Assembly: GCF_001953975.1 (NCBI RefSeq)
Contig: NZ_MBEJ01000035.1
Location: 23,622-87,621 of the forward strand
Direction: 5' to 3'
Source of the DNA: Mycobacterium sp. NS-7484
Lineage (GTDB): Bacteria; Actinomycetota; Actinomycetes; Mycobacteriales; Mycobacteriaceae
DNA: 64,000 nucleotides
Positions 44,290 to 53,825 of this stretch are shown piece after piece. The number at the start of each line of letters is the position of its first letter. The stretch's first letter is position 1. Below the pieces are notes generated by a model. It was given only the letters and a program-made list of their open reading frames with translations, was not told the DNA's origin and did not search any database. Made by a program: the position numbers and the translations under genes.

Positions 44290-46061
44290 CAGATCATCTC
44301 CTGGGTGGTGGCCGGGGGCAGCGGATCCTCTTCGACCGGGGGACGCCCCTTGCGCAGCCGGTTGTCGACGAAATTCACCAGATGGGTCAGCGGGATGGTC
44401 AGCAGTAGGTAGAACAGACCCGCGGCCACCAGCGGCGACAGATTTCCCGTCTGCGCGTTGAGATCTCGGCCCACCTGGAACAGTTCGCGCTGACTGGCCA
44501 CCAGGCCCAGGAAGTACACCAGCGACGACGCCTTCAGCAGTGAGATGAACTGGTTCATCAGTGCGGGAAGGACCCGGCGTACACCCTGGGGAACCACGAC
44601 CAGCCGCATCGACGAGGTATAGCTGAAGCCAAGTGCGCGTGAGGCTTCCAGCTGCCCGGGCTCCACGCTCTGGATGCCGGAGCGGAAGATCTCGCCGACG
44701 TAGGCCGCGGCCATCAGCCCGAGCGCCGCAATCCCCAACGGGTACGGGCTGTTTCCCGTGAGCGATCCCACCACCGGCCCGATGCCCAGGCCGATCAACA
44801 GGATGATCACCACCTCGGGCAGACCGCGGAAGATGTCGGTGTAGACCCGGGCCGGCCAGCGCAGCCAGCGAGAGCGGGAGATGCCCGCCACGGCCAGGAT
44901 CATCCCGAGGACCAGGCCGATGACGCTGGCGCACACGGTGAGGATGAGCGTGTTGGGCAGCCCGGTGCGCAGCAGGTCGGGGATCGCCTGCTTGTAGAGC
45001 TCCCAGTCCAGGAATGAGTCCGCCAGTTGCGCCAGTGTCGATTTCGGCGCTGCCGGCCCACCGGCGGCGGGTGCCTCGTGGGCTGCGGCGATGGCGGCGA
45101 AATCGGGTAGCTGGGGGACCGGCGCGGCTTTCGAACCGGGCTTCCAGCCGGGCGGCAGGGCTCGCGGCACCCAGTCCGAATAGAGCTTGGCCCAGGTGCC
45201 GTCGGCGATGACGGCGTCCAGCCCGGAGTTGAGCGCGTCGATCAGCGGCCGGTTCTCCTTGGCCACCGCCCAGGCCACGAAATTGTCCAGGCTGAAGGTG
45301 TTTTCGATGATCTGGGCCGGGTCGCCGGGCTGCACGGTGCCCGAGGCCTGCTGCGAAGGTGCCACCCAGGCGTCGATCTGACGGGTCTTGAGGCTCGCGT
45401 AGACGGTGTTGTAGTCGGGGAACTTGACCGGCTGCAGCCCCAGCGTGTCGATGACGTAGGCCTCCTGCACGGTGCCCTGCACCACCCCGATGCGCTGACC
45501 GGGCGCGAGCTGCCCGAAGCCGGTGATCGGCGACCCGGTCGGCACCACCAGCGAGAAGTATCCGAAGTCGTAGCCGTTGGTGAAGCCGACCGTGCGGCGT
45601 CGGGCATCGGTGGTGGTGATCGACGAGGAGGCCACGTCGAACCGCCGAGAGGCGGTCTGCGCCAACAGCCCTGAGAAGTCGGTGCCGACGAAGTTGATCC
45701 GCAGGCCCAGCTTGTCGGCGATGGCGCGGAGAAGCTCGTTGTCGAAGCCGGTGAACTGTCCGGCCGAGTTGATGCAGATGCTGGGCGGCGCGTCCGACAG
45801 TGTGCCGACGGTGAGCACACCGGGGGTGCCCAGGCCGAGGGTGTCGGCCCGGATGGCGTCCAGGGGCACCACGTTGGGGGTGGTGTACTTGTCGGCGCCC
45901 GGACCCGTGGCCGCGGCGGCCAGGTTGGTGGGCAATGCGCTGGCGCTGTCGACGCCGGGGGGTGCGCACTGGTCGACGTCTGCTGCGGCCGGTGCTGCCC
46001 ACACCAGTCCGAGCAACATCAGGACCGTGGTCAGCAGCGCGGCTGATCGTCTGATGTCCAT
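44289..46061 (-). CDS. Fused substrate-binding protein and permease of an amino-acid ABC transporter
   Basis: The 590-residue protein starts with a signal peptide (SAALLTTVLMLLGLVWAAPAAA). A periplasmic-binding type 3 domain follows (about 70-310; FTGFDNELLRAIADKLGLRI, GVVQGTVQEAYV, then DFAAIAAAHEAP). The C-terminal half is a HisM/GlnP-type permease (about 370-560) with several membrane helices and the EAA loop EASRALGFSYTSSMRLVVVPQG. With the downstream ATPase it makes a complete importer. Substrate is probably a polar amino acid. The ATG at 46061 has a leaderless promoter; a TTG three codons earlier is the alternative. Confidence 0.9.
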   Translation of the reverse strand: MDIRRSAALLTTVLMLLGLVWAAPAAADVDQCAPPGVDSASALPTNLAAAATGPGADKYTTPNVVPLDAIRADTLGLGTPGVLTVGTLSDAPPSICINSAGQFTGFDNELLRAIADKLGLRINFVGTDFSGLLAQTASRRFDVASSSITTTDARRRTVGFTNGYDFGYFSLVVPTGSPITGFGQLAPGQRIGVVQGTVQEAYVIDTLGLQPVKFPDYNTVYASLKTRQIDAWVAPSQQASGTVQPGDPAQIIENTFSLDNFVAWAVAKENRPLIDALNSGLDAVIADGTWAKLYSDWVPRALPPGWKPGSKAAPVPQLPDFAAIAAAHEAPAAGGPAAPKSTLAQLADSFLDWELYKQAIPDLLRTGLPNTLILTVCASVIGLVLGMILAVAGISRSRWLRWPARVYTDIFRGLPEVVIILLIGLGIGPVVGSLTGNSPYPLGIAALGLMAAAYVGEIFRSGIQSVEPGQLEASRALGFSYTSSMRLVVVPQGVRRVLPALMNQFISLLKASSLVYFLGLVASQRELFQVGRDLNAQTGNLSPLVAAGLFYLLLTIPLTHLVNFVDNRLRKGRPPVEEDPLPPATTQEMI

Positions 46062-46068
46062 CTGATGC

Positions 46069-46074
46069 AACCTA
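46069..46074 (-). promoter_or_regulatory. Leaderless promoter of the ABC transporter operon
   Basis: TAGGTT on the minus strand, 7 bases, then ATG (46061). This spacing also decides between the ATG and the upstream TTG start. Confidence 0.6.
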
Positions 46075-46106
46075 GTGGGCGAGGGTCCGGTGTTGAGCGA
46101 TTCCGC

Positions 46107-46772
46107 TCATGGGGACCGCAAGTCGCCGAACACTCCGCGCCGGGTGAGCTCGCCGATCATGATCTGCGCCATCAGCTCGGCCCGTTCGGTGCAGGCCTTG
46201 CGGGCGCCGTCGGGATCACGTGCGTGGATCGCGGCGATCTCCGCCTCGTAGCCGGCGAGAAACTCCGCCTTGGCCTTCGGATAGCTGATCCAGAACTCCG
46301 AGGGGGCAAAGCTCTTGCCGGCGCGGATGGTGGCCTGCAGGCGGGGTCCGGCGTATTCGGCGTTGATCGCGTCACGGAACGTCCAGCAGGCCTCCTGGAA
46401 GGCCTTGGTGTCCTTCGCTGCGCGCAGCGCGCGCAAGGAATCGTCTAGGAATGCCAAAATTCGGGGCGTGGGGCTGGCGGCACACCGCGCCGAGGCGATG
46501 CCGTTGAGGATGCCGTACAGCTCGTGATGCTCGGCCACGGTGGCCTCGTCGAACCTGGAGACGAACGCGCCGCGGTGATATCGCGTCGAGAGGATGCCGT
46601 CGTGCTCGAGCTGCACCACTGCTTCCTGGATCGGGACGCGGCTCAGTCCCAGGTCGCGGACGATCTCGTTGCGGTCGATACGGTCACCGGAGCGCAGCTT
46701 GCCCGTCATCACCAAATTGATGATGTGCGTGACAACCTGGTCCTTCTCCTTGACCCCGTAGTTCTTGGGCAC
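46107..46772 (-). CDS. GntR family transcriptional regulator, FCD type (Rv0043c-like)
   Basis: The 221-residue protein has an N-terminal GntR winged helix ([36 protein letters not shown]) and a helical FCD effector domain ([19 protein letters not shown] to the C terminus). Its ligand is unknown; proximity to the ABC operon 45 bases downstream suggests it may control that operon. The GTG start has GGGGGAG about 10 bases upstream. Confidence 0.9.
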   Translation of the reverse strand: MPKNYGVKEKDQVVTHIINLVMTGKLRSGDRIDRNEIVRDLGLSRVPIQEAVVQLEHDGILSTRYHRGAFVSRFDEATVAEHHELYGILNGIASARCAASPTPRILAFLDDSLRALRAAKDTKAFQEACWTFRDAINAEYAGPRLQATIRAGKSFAPSEFWISYPKAKAEFLAGYEAEIAAIHARDPDGARKACTERAELMAQIMIGELTRRGVFGDLRSP

Positions 46773-46873
46773 CCTGTCGTAGCTCCCCCATGGTTGGGCT
46801 GCACCCCCCCGGTGCGTTGGCGTTGCGCCAGTTTCTCATGCGCCCGCCGAATTGGTGATGTCAGTGTGGCAGC

Positions 46874-47680
46874 TTATTCGTCGGCCTTTGCCAGACGGCC
46901 GTCGCGCCAGCGGCACAACGCCTCCGCGGCGGTCAGGTCATAGTCGGGTCCGTTGACGCCGACGGTGAGGATGCTGACCCCCAGATCGGCCAGCGCGTCG
47001 GCCTCGGCGAGCATGGCCTCGATGCCGCCGGATTCCTGCACGCCCGCCGAGCGCTGCACGGTGGACGGATCGCGACCGGTCGCGGCGCAGTGTTCGGCGA
47101 GTACCTCGGCCTTGCCCGGGTAGGTGTTGCGGTCGACGAATGCGTGCCAGATGTGGGCGTGCTCGGCCACCAGGCGCAGGGTCTTGCGTTCACCCTGGCC
47201 GCCGATCAGGATCGGGATCTCGCGGGTGGGTGCCGGGTTGAGCTTCGCCAGCCGGCCCTCGATCCGGGGCAGCGCCTGCGCCAGGTCGTCCAGCCGGCTG
47301 CCTGCGGTGCCGAACTCATACCCGTACTCGTCGTAATCCTTTTGCTTCCAACCACTTCCGATGCCCAGGATCAGGCGGCCGTCGGAGATGTGGTCGACGG
47401 TGCGGGCCATGTCGGCGAGCAGCTCGGGGTTGCGGTAGGAGTTGCAGCTGACCAGCGCCCCGATCTCGATCCGCGACGTCTGCTCGGCCCAGGCGCCCAG
47501 CATCGTCCAGCATTCGTAGTGCGCGCCGTCGGGATCGCCGTAGAGCGGGAAGAAGTGGTCCCAGTTGAAGGCGATGTCGACGCCGATGTCCTCGCAGCGG
47601 CGCACCGCGTCGCGGATGTGGCGGTAGACGGGGGAGTGCTGTGGCTGTAGTTGCACGCCGATGCGGATGGGATGGCTCAC
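46874..47680 (-). CDS. F420-dependent LLM-class oxidoreductase (Rv0044c-like)
   Basis: The 268-residue protein is a luciferase-like monooxygenase-fold enzyme of the F420-dependent group (IRIGVQLQPQHSPVYRHIRDAV, WDHFFPLYGDP, LILGIGSGWKQKDYDEYG, ILIGGQGERKTLRLVAEHA). The substrate is unknown. Its GTG start overlaps the stop of the alpha/beta hydrolase gene by 4 bases (GTGA), so the two are co-translated. Confidence 0.9.
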   Translation of the reverse strand: MSHPIRIGVQLQPQHSPVYRHIRDAVRRCEDIGVDIAFNWDHFFPLYGDPDGAHYECWTMLGAWAEQTSRIEIGALVSCNSYRNPELLADMARTVDHISDGRLILGIGSGWKQKDYDEYGYEFGTAGSRLDDLAQALPRIEGRLAKLNPAPTREIPILIGGQGERKTLRLVAEHAHIWHAFVDRNTYPGKAEVLAEHCAATGRDPSTVQRSAGVQESGGIEAMLAEADALADLGVSILTVGVNGPDYDLTAAEALCRWRDGRLAKADE

Positions 47681-48609
47681 TTTTCCGAGCCTACTTCGCG
47701 CTGCAGCAGGCTGCGCAAAATCTGCACCAGCTTGGCCGGTTGATCACCTTGCACGGAATGCCCGGAGTCGGCGACGACGTGGGTGCGCCGGAATCCCGGT
47801 GCGCTATGTGCGAATGTCTCGGCGTCCTCGTCGTTGACGAAGAACGAGTTGGCGCCGCGAATCAGGGTGGTGGGCATGGTGATCGACGGGACGTCGTCCC
47901 ACAGGCCGTCAAACCCGTCGCCCTTGCGGAACGAGTCGTAGCGCCAGGTCCAGGTGCCGTCGTCGAGTTGCTTGGAATTGTGGAACACCCCGCGTCGCAA
48001 CGAGTTCGGGTCCCGATGCGGGGCGGCGGCGACGGTGGCCTCCAGCATGGCGGCAAATGTCGGGAAGGTGCGGTTCTCCTGGACCAGGGCGACGGTGCCC
48101 ATCTGCGCCTTGGTCATCTCGGTGTGGCGTTCGGGTGCCGACGGGGTGACGTCGACGAGGGCGAGCTCGGGAACCAGGCGGGGTTCGGTGGCCGCGATGC
48201 GCAGCGCGGTCAACCCGCCCAGCGACATGCCGACCACCAGTCGCGGCGCCGGGGCGTGCGCCTGCAGGACGGGAATGAGGGTGGCGGCGTTGAGTTTCGG
48301 ACCGTAGTCACCGTCCTCGCGCCACGCCGACCGTCCGTGCCCGGGCAGGTCGATGGCCAGCGCGGGCTCACCGAGCCCCAGGATCACGGTGTCCCAGGTG
48401 TGGGCGTTCTGACCGCCGCCGTGCAGGAACACCACCTTCGGCGCGTCGGTGCCGAACTTCAGCGCGCTGATCGGACCCTGTTCGATGCGCTCGACCGCCG
48501 GCAGCGGTCCATTGGCGCCGATCTGCTCGGCGTTCTCGGGCAGCAACGCGAACTCGTCGAGGGTCAGCAGTTCCTCGTCAGAAATCTCCGGGGCCACGTC
48601 TGCGGACAT
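47677..48609 (-). CDS. Alpha/beta hydrolase (Rv0045c-like esterase)
   Basis: The 310-residue protein has the alpha/beta-hydrolase HGGGQNAHTW oxyanion segment, the nucleophile elbow GMSLGG (Ser), a likely acid in the IRGANSFFVNDEDAE region and a C-terminal catalytic His (DSGHSVQGDQP). M. tuberculosis Rv0045c is a serine esterase of the same family. It sits between ahpF and the F420 oxidoreductase gene. Confidence 0.9.
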   Translation of the reverse strand: MSADVAPEISDEELLTLDEFALLPENAEQIGANGPLPAVERIEQGPISALKFGTDAPKVVFLHGGGQNAHTWDTVILGLGEPALAIDLPGHGRSAWREDGDYGPKLNAATLIPVLQAHAPAPRLVVGMSLGGLTALRIAATEPRLVPELALVDVTPSAPERHTEMTKAQMGTVALVQENRTFPTFAAMLEATVAAAPHRDPNSLRRGVFHNSKQLDDGTWTWRYDSFRKGDGFDGLWDDVPSITMPTTLIRGANSFFVNDEDAETFAHSAPGFRRTHVVADSGHSVQGDQPAKLVQILRSLLQREVGSEK

Positions 48610-48630
48610 TACTCCGGAGCCGGGCCGCCC

Positions 48631-50202
48631 TCAGCTGCCGACTGGGGCGGTGGTCCGGATCAGGTGATCGAACGCGGACAGCGCTGCCGTCGCACCGGCT
48701 CCGGCGGCGATGACGATCTGCTTGAACGGCACCGTCGTGCAGTCGCCGGCGGCGAACACGCCGGGGACCGACGTCTGGCCGCGCTCGTCGATGACGATCT
48801 CGCCGCGCTTGGACAGCTCGACGCTGCCCTCGAGCCACTCGGTGTTGGGCAGTAGACCGATCTGGACGAAGACGCCCTGCAGCTCGAGGTTGTGCGACTC
48901 GCCGGTGGTGCGGTCCTGGTAGGTCAGGCCGGTCACCTGGGCGCCGTCACCGAGGACCTCGGTGGTCAGCGTGCTCAGCAGGATGTCGACGTTGGGCAGG
49001 CTGCGCAGCTTGCGCTGCAGCACCTCGTCGGCACGCAGCACCGAATCGAATTCGATCAGCGTCACGTGGGAGACGACGCCGGCGAGGTCGATCGCGGCTT
49101 CCACGCCGGAGTTGCCGCCGCCGATGACGGCGACACGCTTGCCCTTGAACAGCGGTCCGTCGCAGTGCGGGCAGTAGGTGACGCCCTTGTTGCGGTACTC
49201 GGCCTCACCCGGCACGTCCATCGCGCGCCAGCGGGCGCCGGTGGCCAGGATGAGGGTGCGCGCGGTCAGCGAGGCACCGCTTTCCAGCGAGATCTCGATG
49301 AGCCCGCCCTCGTCGATCGCGGGCAGCAGCTTCGCGCCGCGCTGGGTGTTCATCACGTCGACGTCGTACTCGCCGACGTGGGCTTCCAGTGCCGCGGCGT
49401 ACTTCGGTCCCTCGGTGTGCGGGACGGAGATGTAGTTCTCGATCGCCATCGTGTCGAGCACCTGACCGCCGAACCGCTCGGCGACCACGCCGGTGCGAAT
49501 TCCCTTGCGGGCGGCATAGATTGCGGCCGCGGCCCCCGCGGGCCCGCCGCCGACCACCAGCACGTCGAAGGGGTCCTTCTCGGTGATCGCTTCGGCGGTG
49601 CGCTGCGCGGCGCCGACGTCGACCTTGCCGATGATCTGCTCCAGCGTCATGCGGCCCGAGTCGAACAGCTCACCGTTGAGGAAGACGGTGGGCACGGCCA
49701 GCACCTTGCGCTGTTCGACCTCGTCCTTGAACAGCGCGCCGTCGATGGCGACGTGGCTGATGCGCGGGTTGAGGATCGCCATCAGGTTCAGGGCCTGCAC
49801 CACGTCGGGGCAGTTCTGGCACGACAGCGAGAAATAGGTCTCGAAATGCAGGTCGACGTCGAGGGCCCGCACCTGCTCCAGCAGTTCGGGGGCTTCCTTC
49901 GACGGGTATCCGCCGACCTGCAGCAGCGCCAGGGCCAGTGAGGAGAACTCGTGGCCCAGCGGGATGCCGGCGAACCGGACCTCGACATCGGTGCCGGTGC
50001 GGCGGATGGCGAACGACGGCCGCCGGGTGTCGTCGTCGGCGCGCGAATAGGTGATCTTGTCCGACATCGCGGCGATCTCGGTGAGCAGTTCGGCGAGTTC
50101 GGCGGACTTGGCGCCGTCATCGAGGGAGGACACCAGCTCGATCGGCGCGGTCAGCCGCTCCAGCAGGGACTTCAATTGGCCGGCGAGTGAGGTGTCGAGC
50201 AT
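48631..50202 (-). CDS. ahpF: Alkyl hydroperoxide reductase subunit F
   Basis: AhpF passes electrons from NAD(P)H to AhpC. The 523-residue protein has the N-terminal thioredoxin-fold domain with CQNC (Cys128, Cys131) and the C-terminal thioredoxin-reductase-like part with [24 protein letters not shown] and [11 protein letters not shown]. Similarity to enterobacterial AhpF is very high over the whole length as I remember that sequence. I use ATG 50202 (GGAG nine bases upstream), giving the family start MLDTSL; ATG 50217 is possible. Mycobacterial AhpC is usually reduced by AhpD, so AhpF is unusual. Confidence 0.93.
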   Translation of the reverse strand: MLDTSLAGQLKSLLERLTAPIELVSSLDDGAKSAELAELLTEIAAMSDKITYSRADDDTRRPSFAIRRTGTDVEVRFAGIPLGHEFSSLALALLQVGGYPSKEAPELLEQVRALDVDLHFETYFSLSCQNCPDVVQALNLMAILNPRISHVAIDGALFKDEVEQRKVLAVPTVFLNGELFDSGRMTLEQIIGKVDVGAAQRTAEAITEKDPFDVLVVGGGPAGAAAAIYAARKGIRTGVVAERFGGQVLDTMAIENYISVPHTEGPKYAAALEAHVGEYDVDVMNTQRGAKLLPAIDEGGLIEISLESGASLTARTLILATGARWRAMDVPGEAEYRNKGVTYCPHCDGPLFKGKRVAVIGGGNSGVEAAIDLAGVVSHVTLIEFDSVLRADEVLQRKLRSLPNVDILLSTLTTEVLGDGAQVTGLTYQDRTTGESHNLELQGVFVQIGLLPNTEWLEGSVELSKRGEIVIDERGQTSVPGVFAAGDCTTVPFKQIVIAAGAGATAALSAFDHLIRTTAPVGS

Positions 50203-50334
50203 GCGGATCAACTCCATCGATGAGGGGACTGGCTGGGCCCATGTGGCCCGAAAGATTTTGGTGGGGAACAGTTCTGGTGAGCGGTGCGGGCCGGGTGGAC
50301 CAGGCCCGCACCGTCAGCAGCAGTGATGCCGGCG

Positions 50335-50898
50335 TTAGATCTTGCCGACGAGTTCCAGCGACGGGGCCAGGGTCTCTTCGCCCTCTTCCCACTTGGCGGG
50401 GCAGACCTCGCCCGGGTGGTTGCGAACGTACTGGGCGGCCTTGACCTTGCGGACCAGTTCGGAGGCGTTGCGGCCGATGCCCTCGGCGGTCACCTCGGTG
50501 AACTGGACGATGCCGTCGGGGTCGACCAGGAAGGTGCCGCGGTCGGCCAGGCCCTGGTCCTCACGGAGCACCTCGAAGTCGGTGCTGATCTGCAGGGTCG
50601 GGTCGCCGATCATGGCGTACTGGATCTTGCCGATCGTGTCGGACGAGTCGTGCCACGCCTTGTGGGTGAAGTGGGTGTCGGTGGACACCGAGAACACCTC
50701 GACGCCGAGGCGCTGCAGCTCCTCGTAGTGGTCGGCCAGGTCGCCGAGCTCGGTCGGGCAGACGAAGGTGAAGTCGGCCGGGTAGAAGAAGAAAATGGCC
50801 CACTTGCCCTTGATGTCGGCGTCCGACACGGGGATGAACGCGCCGTTCTTGTAGGCGGTCGCGGAGAACGGCTTGATTTGCTTGTTGATCAGGGCCAC
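50335..50898 (-). CDS. ahpC: Alkyl hydroperoxide reductase subunit C (2-Cys peroxiredoxin)
   Basis: This peroxiredoxin reduces hydrogen peroxide, organic peroxides and peroxynitrite. The 187-residue product has the peroxidatic Cys47 (FTFVCPTE) and the resolving Cys166 (GEVCPAKW) and ends ELVGKI, like enterobacterial AhpC. It starts with GTG and is followed by ahpF after 132 bases. I could not find a convincing OxyR site upstream. Confidence 0.95.
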   Translation of the reverse strand: MALINKQIKPFSATAYKNGAFIPVSDADIKGKWAIFFFYPADFTFVCPTELGDLADHYEELQRLGVEVFSVSTDTHFTHKAWHDSSDTIGKIQYAMIGDPTLQISTDFEVLREDQGLADRGTFLVDPDGIVQFTEVTAEGIGRNASELVRKVKAAQYVRNHPGEVCPAKWEEGEETLAPSLELVGKI

Positions 50899-51036
50899 GG
50901 GTACCTCTATTCGTCACTGTGGGATGTTTACTGCGCCTCCCAGCGTAATCGTTTTCTTGAATAGATCCAGTTTGCAGGCCCGCTTGTGGGCAGTCTCACA
51001 ACGCCGAGAGAATGTGATCCGACCCCCAGATGCCAA

Positions 51037-51067
51037 GTGGGCGGCCAGGTTTGACCCGGCCGCCCAC
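51037..51067 (-). terminator. Terminator hairpin downstream of ino1
   Basis: The arms 51037-51050 and 51054-51067 form a 14-bp stem (one G-U) with a 3-base loop, 13 bases beyond the ino1 stop. There is no T-run, as is common in mycobacteria. It separates ino1 from the ahpCF pair. Confidence 0.7.
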
Positions 51068-51079
51068 TGAGCAAGAGAT

Positions 51080-52171
51080 CTAGCCTTCGATGAAGGTCTC
51101 CAGCTGGATGCGCGCGACGTCGTCGGCGATCTGCTTGGGCGGGCTCTTCATCAGATAGGCCGAGGCCGCCTCGACGGGGCCGCCGATGCCGCGGTCCTTG
51201 GCGATCTTGGCGGCGCGCACCGCGTCGATGATCACACCGGCCGAGTTCGGCGAGTCCCACACCTCGAGCTTGTACTCCAGGTTCAGCGGCACGTCACCGA
51301 AGGCGCGGCCCTCGAGGCGGACGTAGGCCCACTTGCGGTCGTCGAGCCACGCGACGTGGTCGGACGGGCCGATGTGGACGTTCTTGTCCTCGACCTTGCC
51401 GGCCAGCGAGCCGGTCAGGTTGGAGGTGACGGCCTGGGTCTTGGAGACCTTCTTGGACTCCAGGCGCGAGCGCTCCAGCATGTTCAGGAAGTCCATGTTG
51501 CCGCCGACGTTGAGCTGGTATGTGCGGTCCAGCGTGACGCCGCGGTCCTCGAACAGCTTGGCCATCACGCGGTGGGTGATGGTCGCGCCGACCTGGCTCT
51601 TGATGTCGTCGCCGACGATCGGCACACCGGCGTCGGAGAACTTCTTGGCCCACACCGGGTCCGACGCGATGAACACCGGCAGCGCGTTGACGAAGGCCAC
51701 CCCGGCGTCGATGGCGCACTGGGCGTAGAACTTGTCGGCCTCTTCCGAGCCCACCGGCAGGTAGGAGACGAGCACGTCGACCTTGGCGTCCTTGAGCGCC
51801 TTGACCACGTCGACGGGCTCGAAGTCGGAGATCTCGATGGTGTCGGCGTAGTACTTGCCGATGCCGTCCAGCGTCGGGCCGCGCTGCACCGTCACGTTGG
51901 TCGGCGGCACATCGGCGATCTTGATGGTGTTGTTCTCCGAGGCGAAGATGGCCTCGGAGAGGTCGAAACCGACCTTCTTGGCGTCCACGTCGAACGCGGC
52001 CACGAACTTCACGTCACGGACGTGGTAGGGGCCGAACTTCACATGCATCAGGCCGGGCACGCTGCTGTTCTCGTCGGCGTTCTGGTAGTACTGCACACCC
52101 TGTACCAGGGACGCCGCGCAGTTGCCGACGCCGACAATGGCGACCCGGATCTCTCCTGCGTGCTCAGACAT
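51080..52171 (-). CDS. ino1: Inositol-3-phosphate synthase
   Basis: The enzyme converts glucose 6-phosphate to inositol 3-phosphate, the first step to phosphatidylinositol, mannosides and mycothiol. The 363-residue protein has the NAD motif [13 protein letters not shown], the family signatures [15 protein letters not shown] and [17 protein letters not shown], and [11 protein letters not shown]. The ATG has AAGGAGAG upstream. It lies 47 bases after the PadR gene on the same strand, as in M. tuberculosis. Confidence 0.96.
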   Translation of the reverse strand: MSEHAGEIRVAIVGVGNCAASLVQGVQYYQNADENSSVPGLMHVKFGPYHVRDVKFVAAFDVDAKKVGFDLSEAIFASENNTIKIADVPPTNVTVQRGPTLDGIGKYYADTIEISDFEPVDVVKALKDAKVDVLVSYLPVGSEEADKFYAQCAIDAGVAFVNALPVFIASDPVWAKKFSDAGVPIVGDDIKSQVGATITHRVMAKLFEDRGVTLDRTYQLNVGGNMDFLNMLERSRLESKKVSKTQAVTSNLTGSLAGKVEDKNVHIGPSDHVAWLDDRKWAYVRLEGRAFGDVPLNLEYKLEVWDSPNSAGVIIDAVRAAKIAKDRGIGGPVEAASAYLMKSPPKQIADDVARIQLETFIEG

Positions 52172-52218
52172 GGACGCTCTCCTTACTCAAATTCGGTACT
52201 GCTCGGCATCGGGCTGCG

Positions 52219-52764
52219 TTATTGCGGTTCTGGGCGGCTTTGGCCCAGTCGTTCAGCCGCGATCAACTCGTTAAGCCAGTTCACTTCTCGCTCACTGGAC
52301 TCCAGCCCCAACTGGTGGAGCTGGCGGGTATAGCGGTCGAACGAGCTGCTGGCCCGCGCCACGGCTTCACGCAGACCTTCCCGTCGTTCCTCTACCTGCC
52401 GACGGCGCCCCTCCAGGATTCGCATCCGGGCCTCGGCCGGGGTGCGATTGAAGAAGGCCAGGTGAACACCGAACCCGTCGTCGGAGTAGTTCTGTGGACC
52501 GGTGTCGGCCACAAGTTCGGCGAAGCGTTGCTTGCCGGCGTCCGTCAGCTGGTAGACCCGACGCCCGCGGCGCACCTTGGTCGACCCCAGCGGCGCGGCA
52601 TCCTCGTCGATCAGCCCGTCGGCCTGCATGCGGCGCAGTGCCGGATAGAGCGAACCGTAGGAGAAAGCCCGGAACGCGCCAAGCAACCCCGTCAGGCGTT
52701 TGCGCAGCTCGTAGCCATGCATCGGCGATTCGAGCAGAAGACCGAGGATCGCTAGCTCCAGCAC
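52219..52764 (-). CDS. PadR family transcriptional regulator (Rv0047c-like)
   Basis: The 181-residue protein has the PadR winged helix (LELAILGLLLESPMHGYELRKRL, FSYGSLYPALRRMQADGLI, RRVYQLTDAGKQRF) and a C-terminal helical dimerisation domain rich in Arg and Glu. It is the immediate upstream neighbour of ino1 and probably regulates it. The GTG at 52764 has AAAGGGG upstream; the frame extends ten codons further. Confidence 0.92.
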   Translation of the reverse strand: MLELAILGLLLESPMHGYELRKRLTGLLGAFRAFSYGSLYPALRRMQADGLIDEDAAPLGSTKVRRGRRVYQLTDAGKQRFAELVADTGPQNYSDDGFGVHLAFFNRTPAEARMRILEGRRRQVEERREGLREAVARASSSFDRYTRQLHQLGLESSEREVNWLNELIAAERLGQSRPEPQ

Positions 52765-52882
52765 AGAATCACCCCTTTCGACAGTTCGATGCATTGACCG
52801 CTACGACAAATCAACACCTCGCCAAACTGTATCGCGCCGATATATTCAGCGACAAGTCAGTGACCGGGCGGCCACCGCGGGG

Positions 52883-53755
52883 TCAGCGGTCGGCGCGCCA
52901 GATCTGTTTGGTGGTGCCGTCCGGGAACAGCTCGATGTGGCCGGAGCCGAAATCACTGTTGACGTGGATGTCGATGGTCACCGCATCCGGGGTCGACGGA
53001 TCCTCGGCCGGGCTCACCCGTAGCCACACATCCTTGACGTCGGTGCGTTGGACACCGACGGTGTCGGGCGCCCCCCGCAGCACGGCCAAGGTCTTTTCGA
53101 AGTCGAACTTGGCCAGGTCGACCAGCCGGTCATCGTTGTCCAGCGCGCTCGGTGACGAACTGGGATCACCCCACCCGCCGCGGTAGTAGTAGGTCTGCTG
53201 GCGCCGGTTGTCCTGCGGATCGGGCCGATCCAACATCGCCATGTCGGTGTGGATGTCCAGCTCGAAGCCCATGGTGTTGCCGAACCGCTGCCGCATCTGA
53301 TCGAACAGCCCGGTCAAGCCGTTGAGCGAGTGCAGCTGTTTGGGTGGGGTCAGCACGACGGGTTCGATGCCGTCGGGCACTGCGCCGGGATCGGAGTTGA
53401 AGCTCAACGGCGAGGACGTGTTGCCGTACAGCCCCCAGCCGATGCCCATCCCGAGCAGGACCAGCACGACCGCCGCCGCCAGCCGCAGACCCCAGCCGGG
53501 CCCTTGCCCGCCGACCATCCGGGGCGGCCGCGGCTTGTCCAGCGTCGGCAGCTGCACCGGCGCATTGGAGTTCTGCAGGTCTTCCACCAAGCGGGCGAGG
53601 TCACCCAGCGTCGTGGCGTTGGTGGCCGCGGCCACGCGTTGCCGGTGTTCCTCCATCGACAACTGACCTTCGCTCAGCGCGTTGTCGAGCACCTTGCAGG
53701 TGTCGTTGCGGTCGCTGTCCTTGGCCCGCGTTGTCGAGGTCTGCCGTGTTGCCAC
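52883..53755 (-). CDS. DUF1707 membrane protein (Rv0048c-like)
   Basis: The 290-residue protein has an N-terminal DUF1707 domain (VLDNALSEGQLSMEEHRQRV, about 20-65), one membrane helix (GLRLAAAVVLVLLGMGIGWGL) and an external C-terminal domain. The function is unknown. The GTG start has a leaderless promoter, divergent from that of the next gene. Confidence 0.85.
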   Translation of the reverse strand: MATRQTSTTRAKDSDRNDTCKVLDNALSEGQLSMEEHRQRVAAATNATTLGDLARLVEDLQNSNAPVQLPTLDKPRPPRMVGGQGPGWGLRLAAAVVLVLLGMGIGWGLYGNTSSPLSFNSDPGAVPDGIEPVVLTPPKQLHSLNGLTGLFDQMRQRFGNTMGFELDIHTDMAMLDRPDPQDNRRQQTYYYRGGWGDPSSSPSALDNDDRLVDLAKFDFEKTLAVLRGAPDTVGVQRTDVKDVWLRVSPAEDPSTPDAVTIDIHVNSDFGSGHIELFPDGTTKQIWRADR

Positions 53756-53763
53756 GGATCATG

Positions 53764-53769
53764 ATCGTA
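53764..53769 (-). promoter_or_regulatory. Leaderless promoter of the Rv0048c-like gene
   Basis: TACGAT on the minus strand, 8 bases, then GTG (53755). Confidence 0.5.
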
Positions 53770-53812
53770 GGAGCTGTGATGCGGTCGCGCCTCCCTCTTC
53801 AGTGGGCCGACG

Positions 53813-53818
53813 TACTCT
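53813..53818 (+). promoter_or_regulatory. Leaderless promoter of the DUF5318-ponA1-GT87 operon
   Basis: TACTCT, then 7 bases, then GTG at 53826. It is the only promoter I can see for ponA1, whose start overlaps the preceding gene. Confidence 0.6.
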
Positions 53819-53825
53819 GGTCAAC

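Noticed and set aside
44290..46002. Upstream extension of the ABC ATPase frame
   Set aside because: It reads the permease gene out of frame. The ATPase aligns only from the ATG at 44289, which is coupled to the permease stop.
50899..51036. OxyR or FurA operator before ahpC
   Set aside because: No ATAG-type OxyR tetrad or clear inverted repeat fits. The AT-rich patch alone is not enough.
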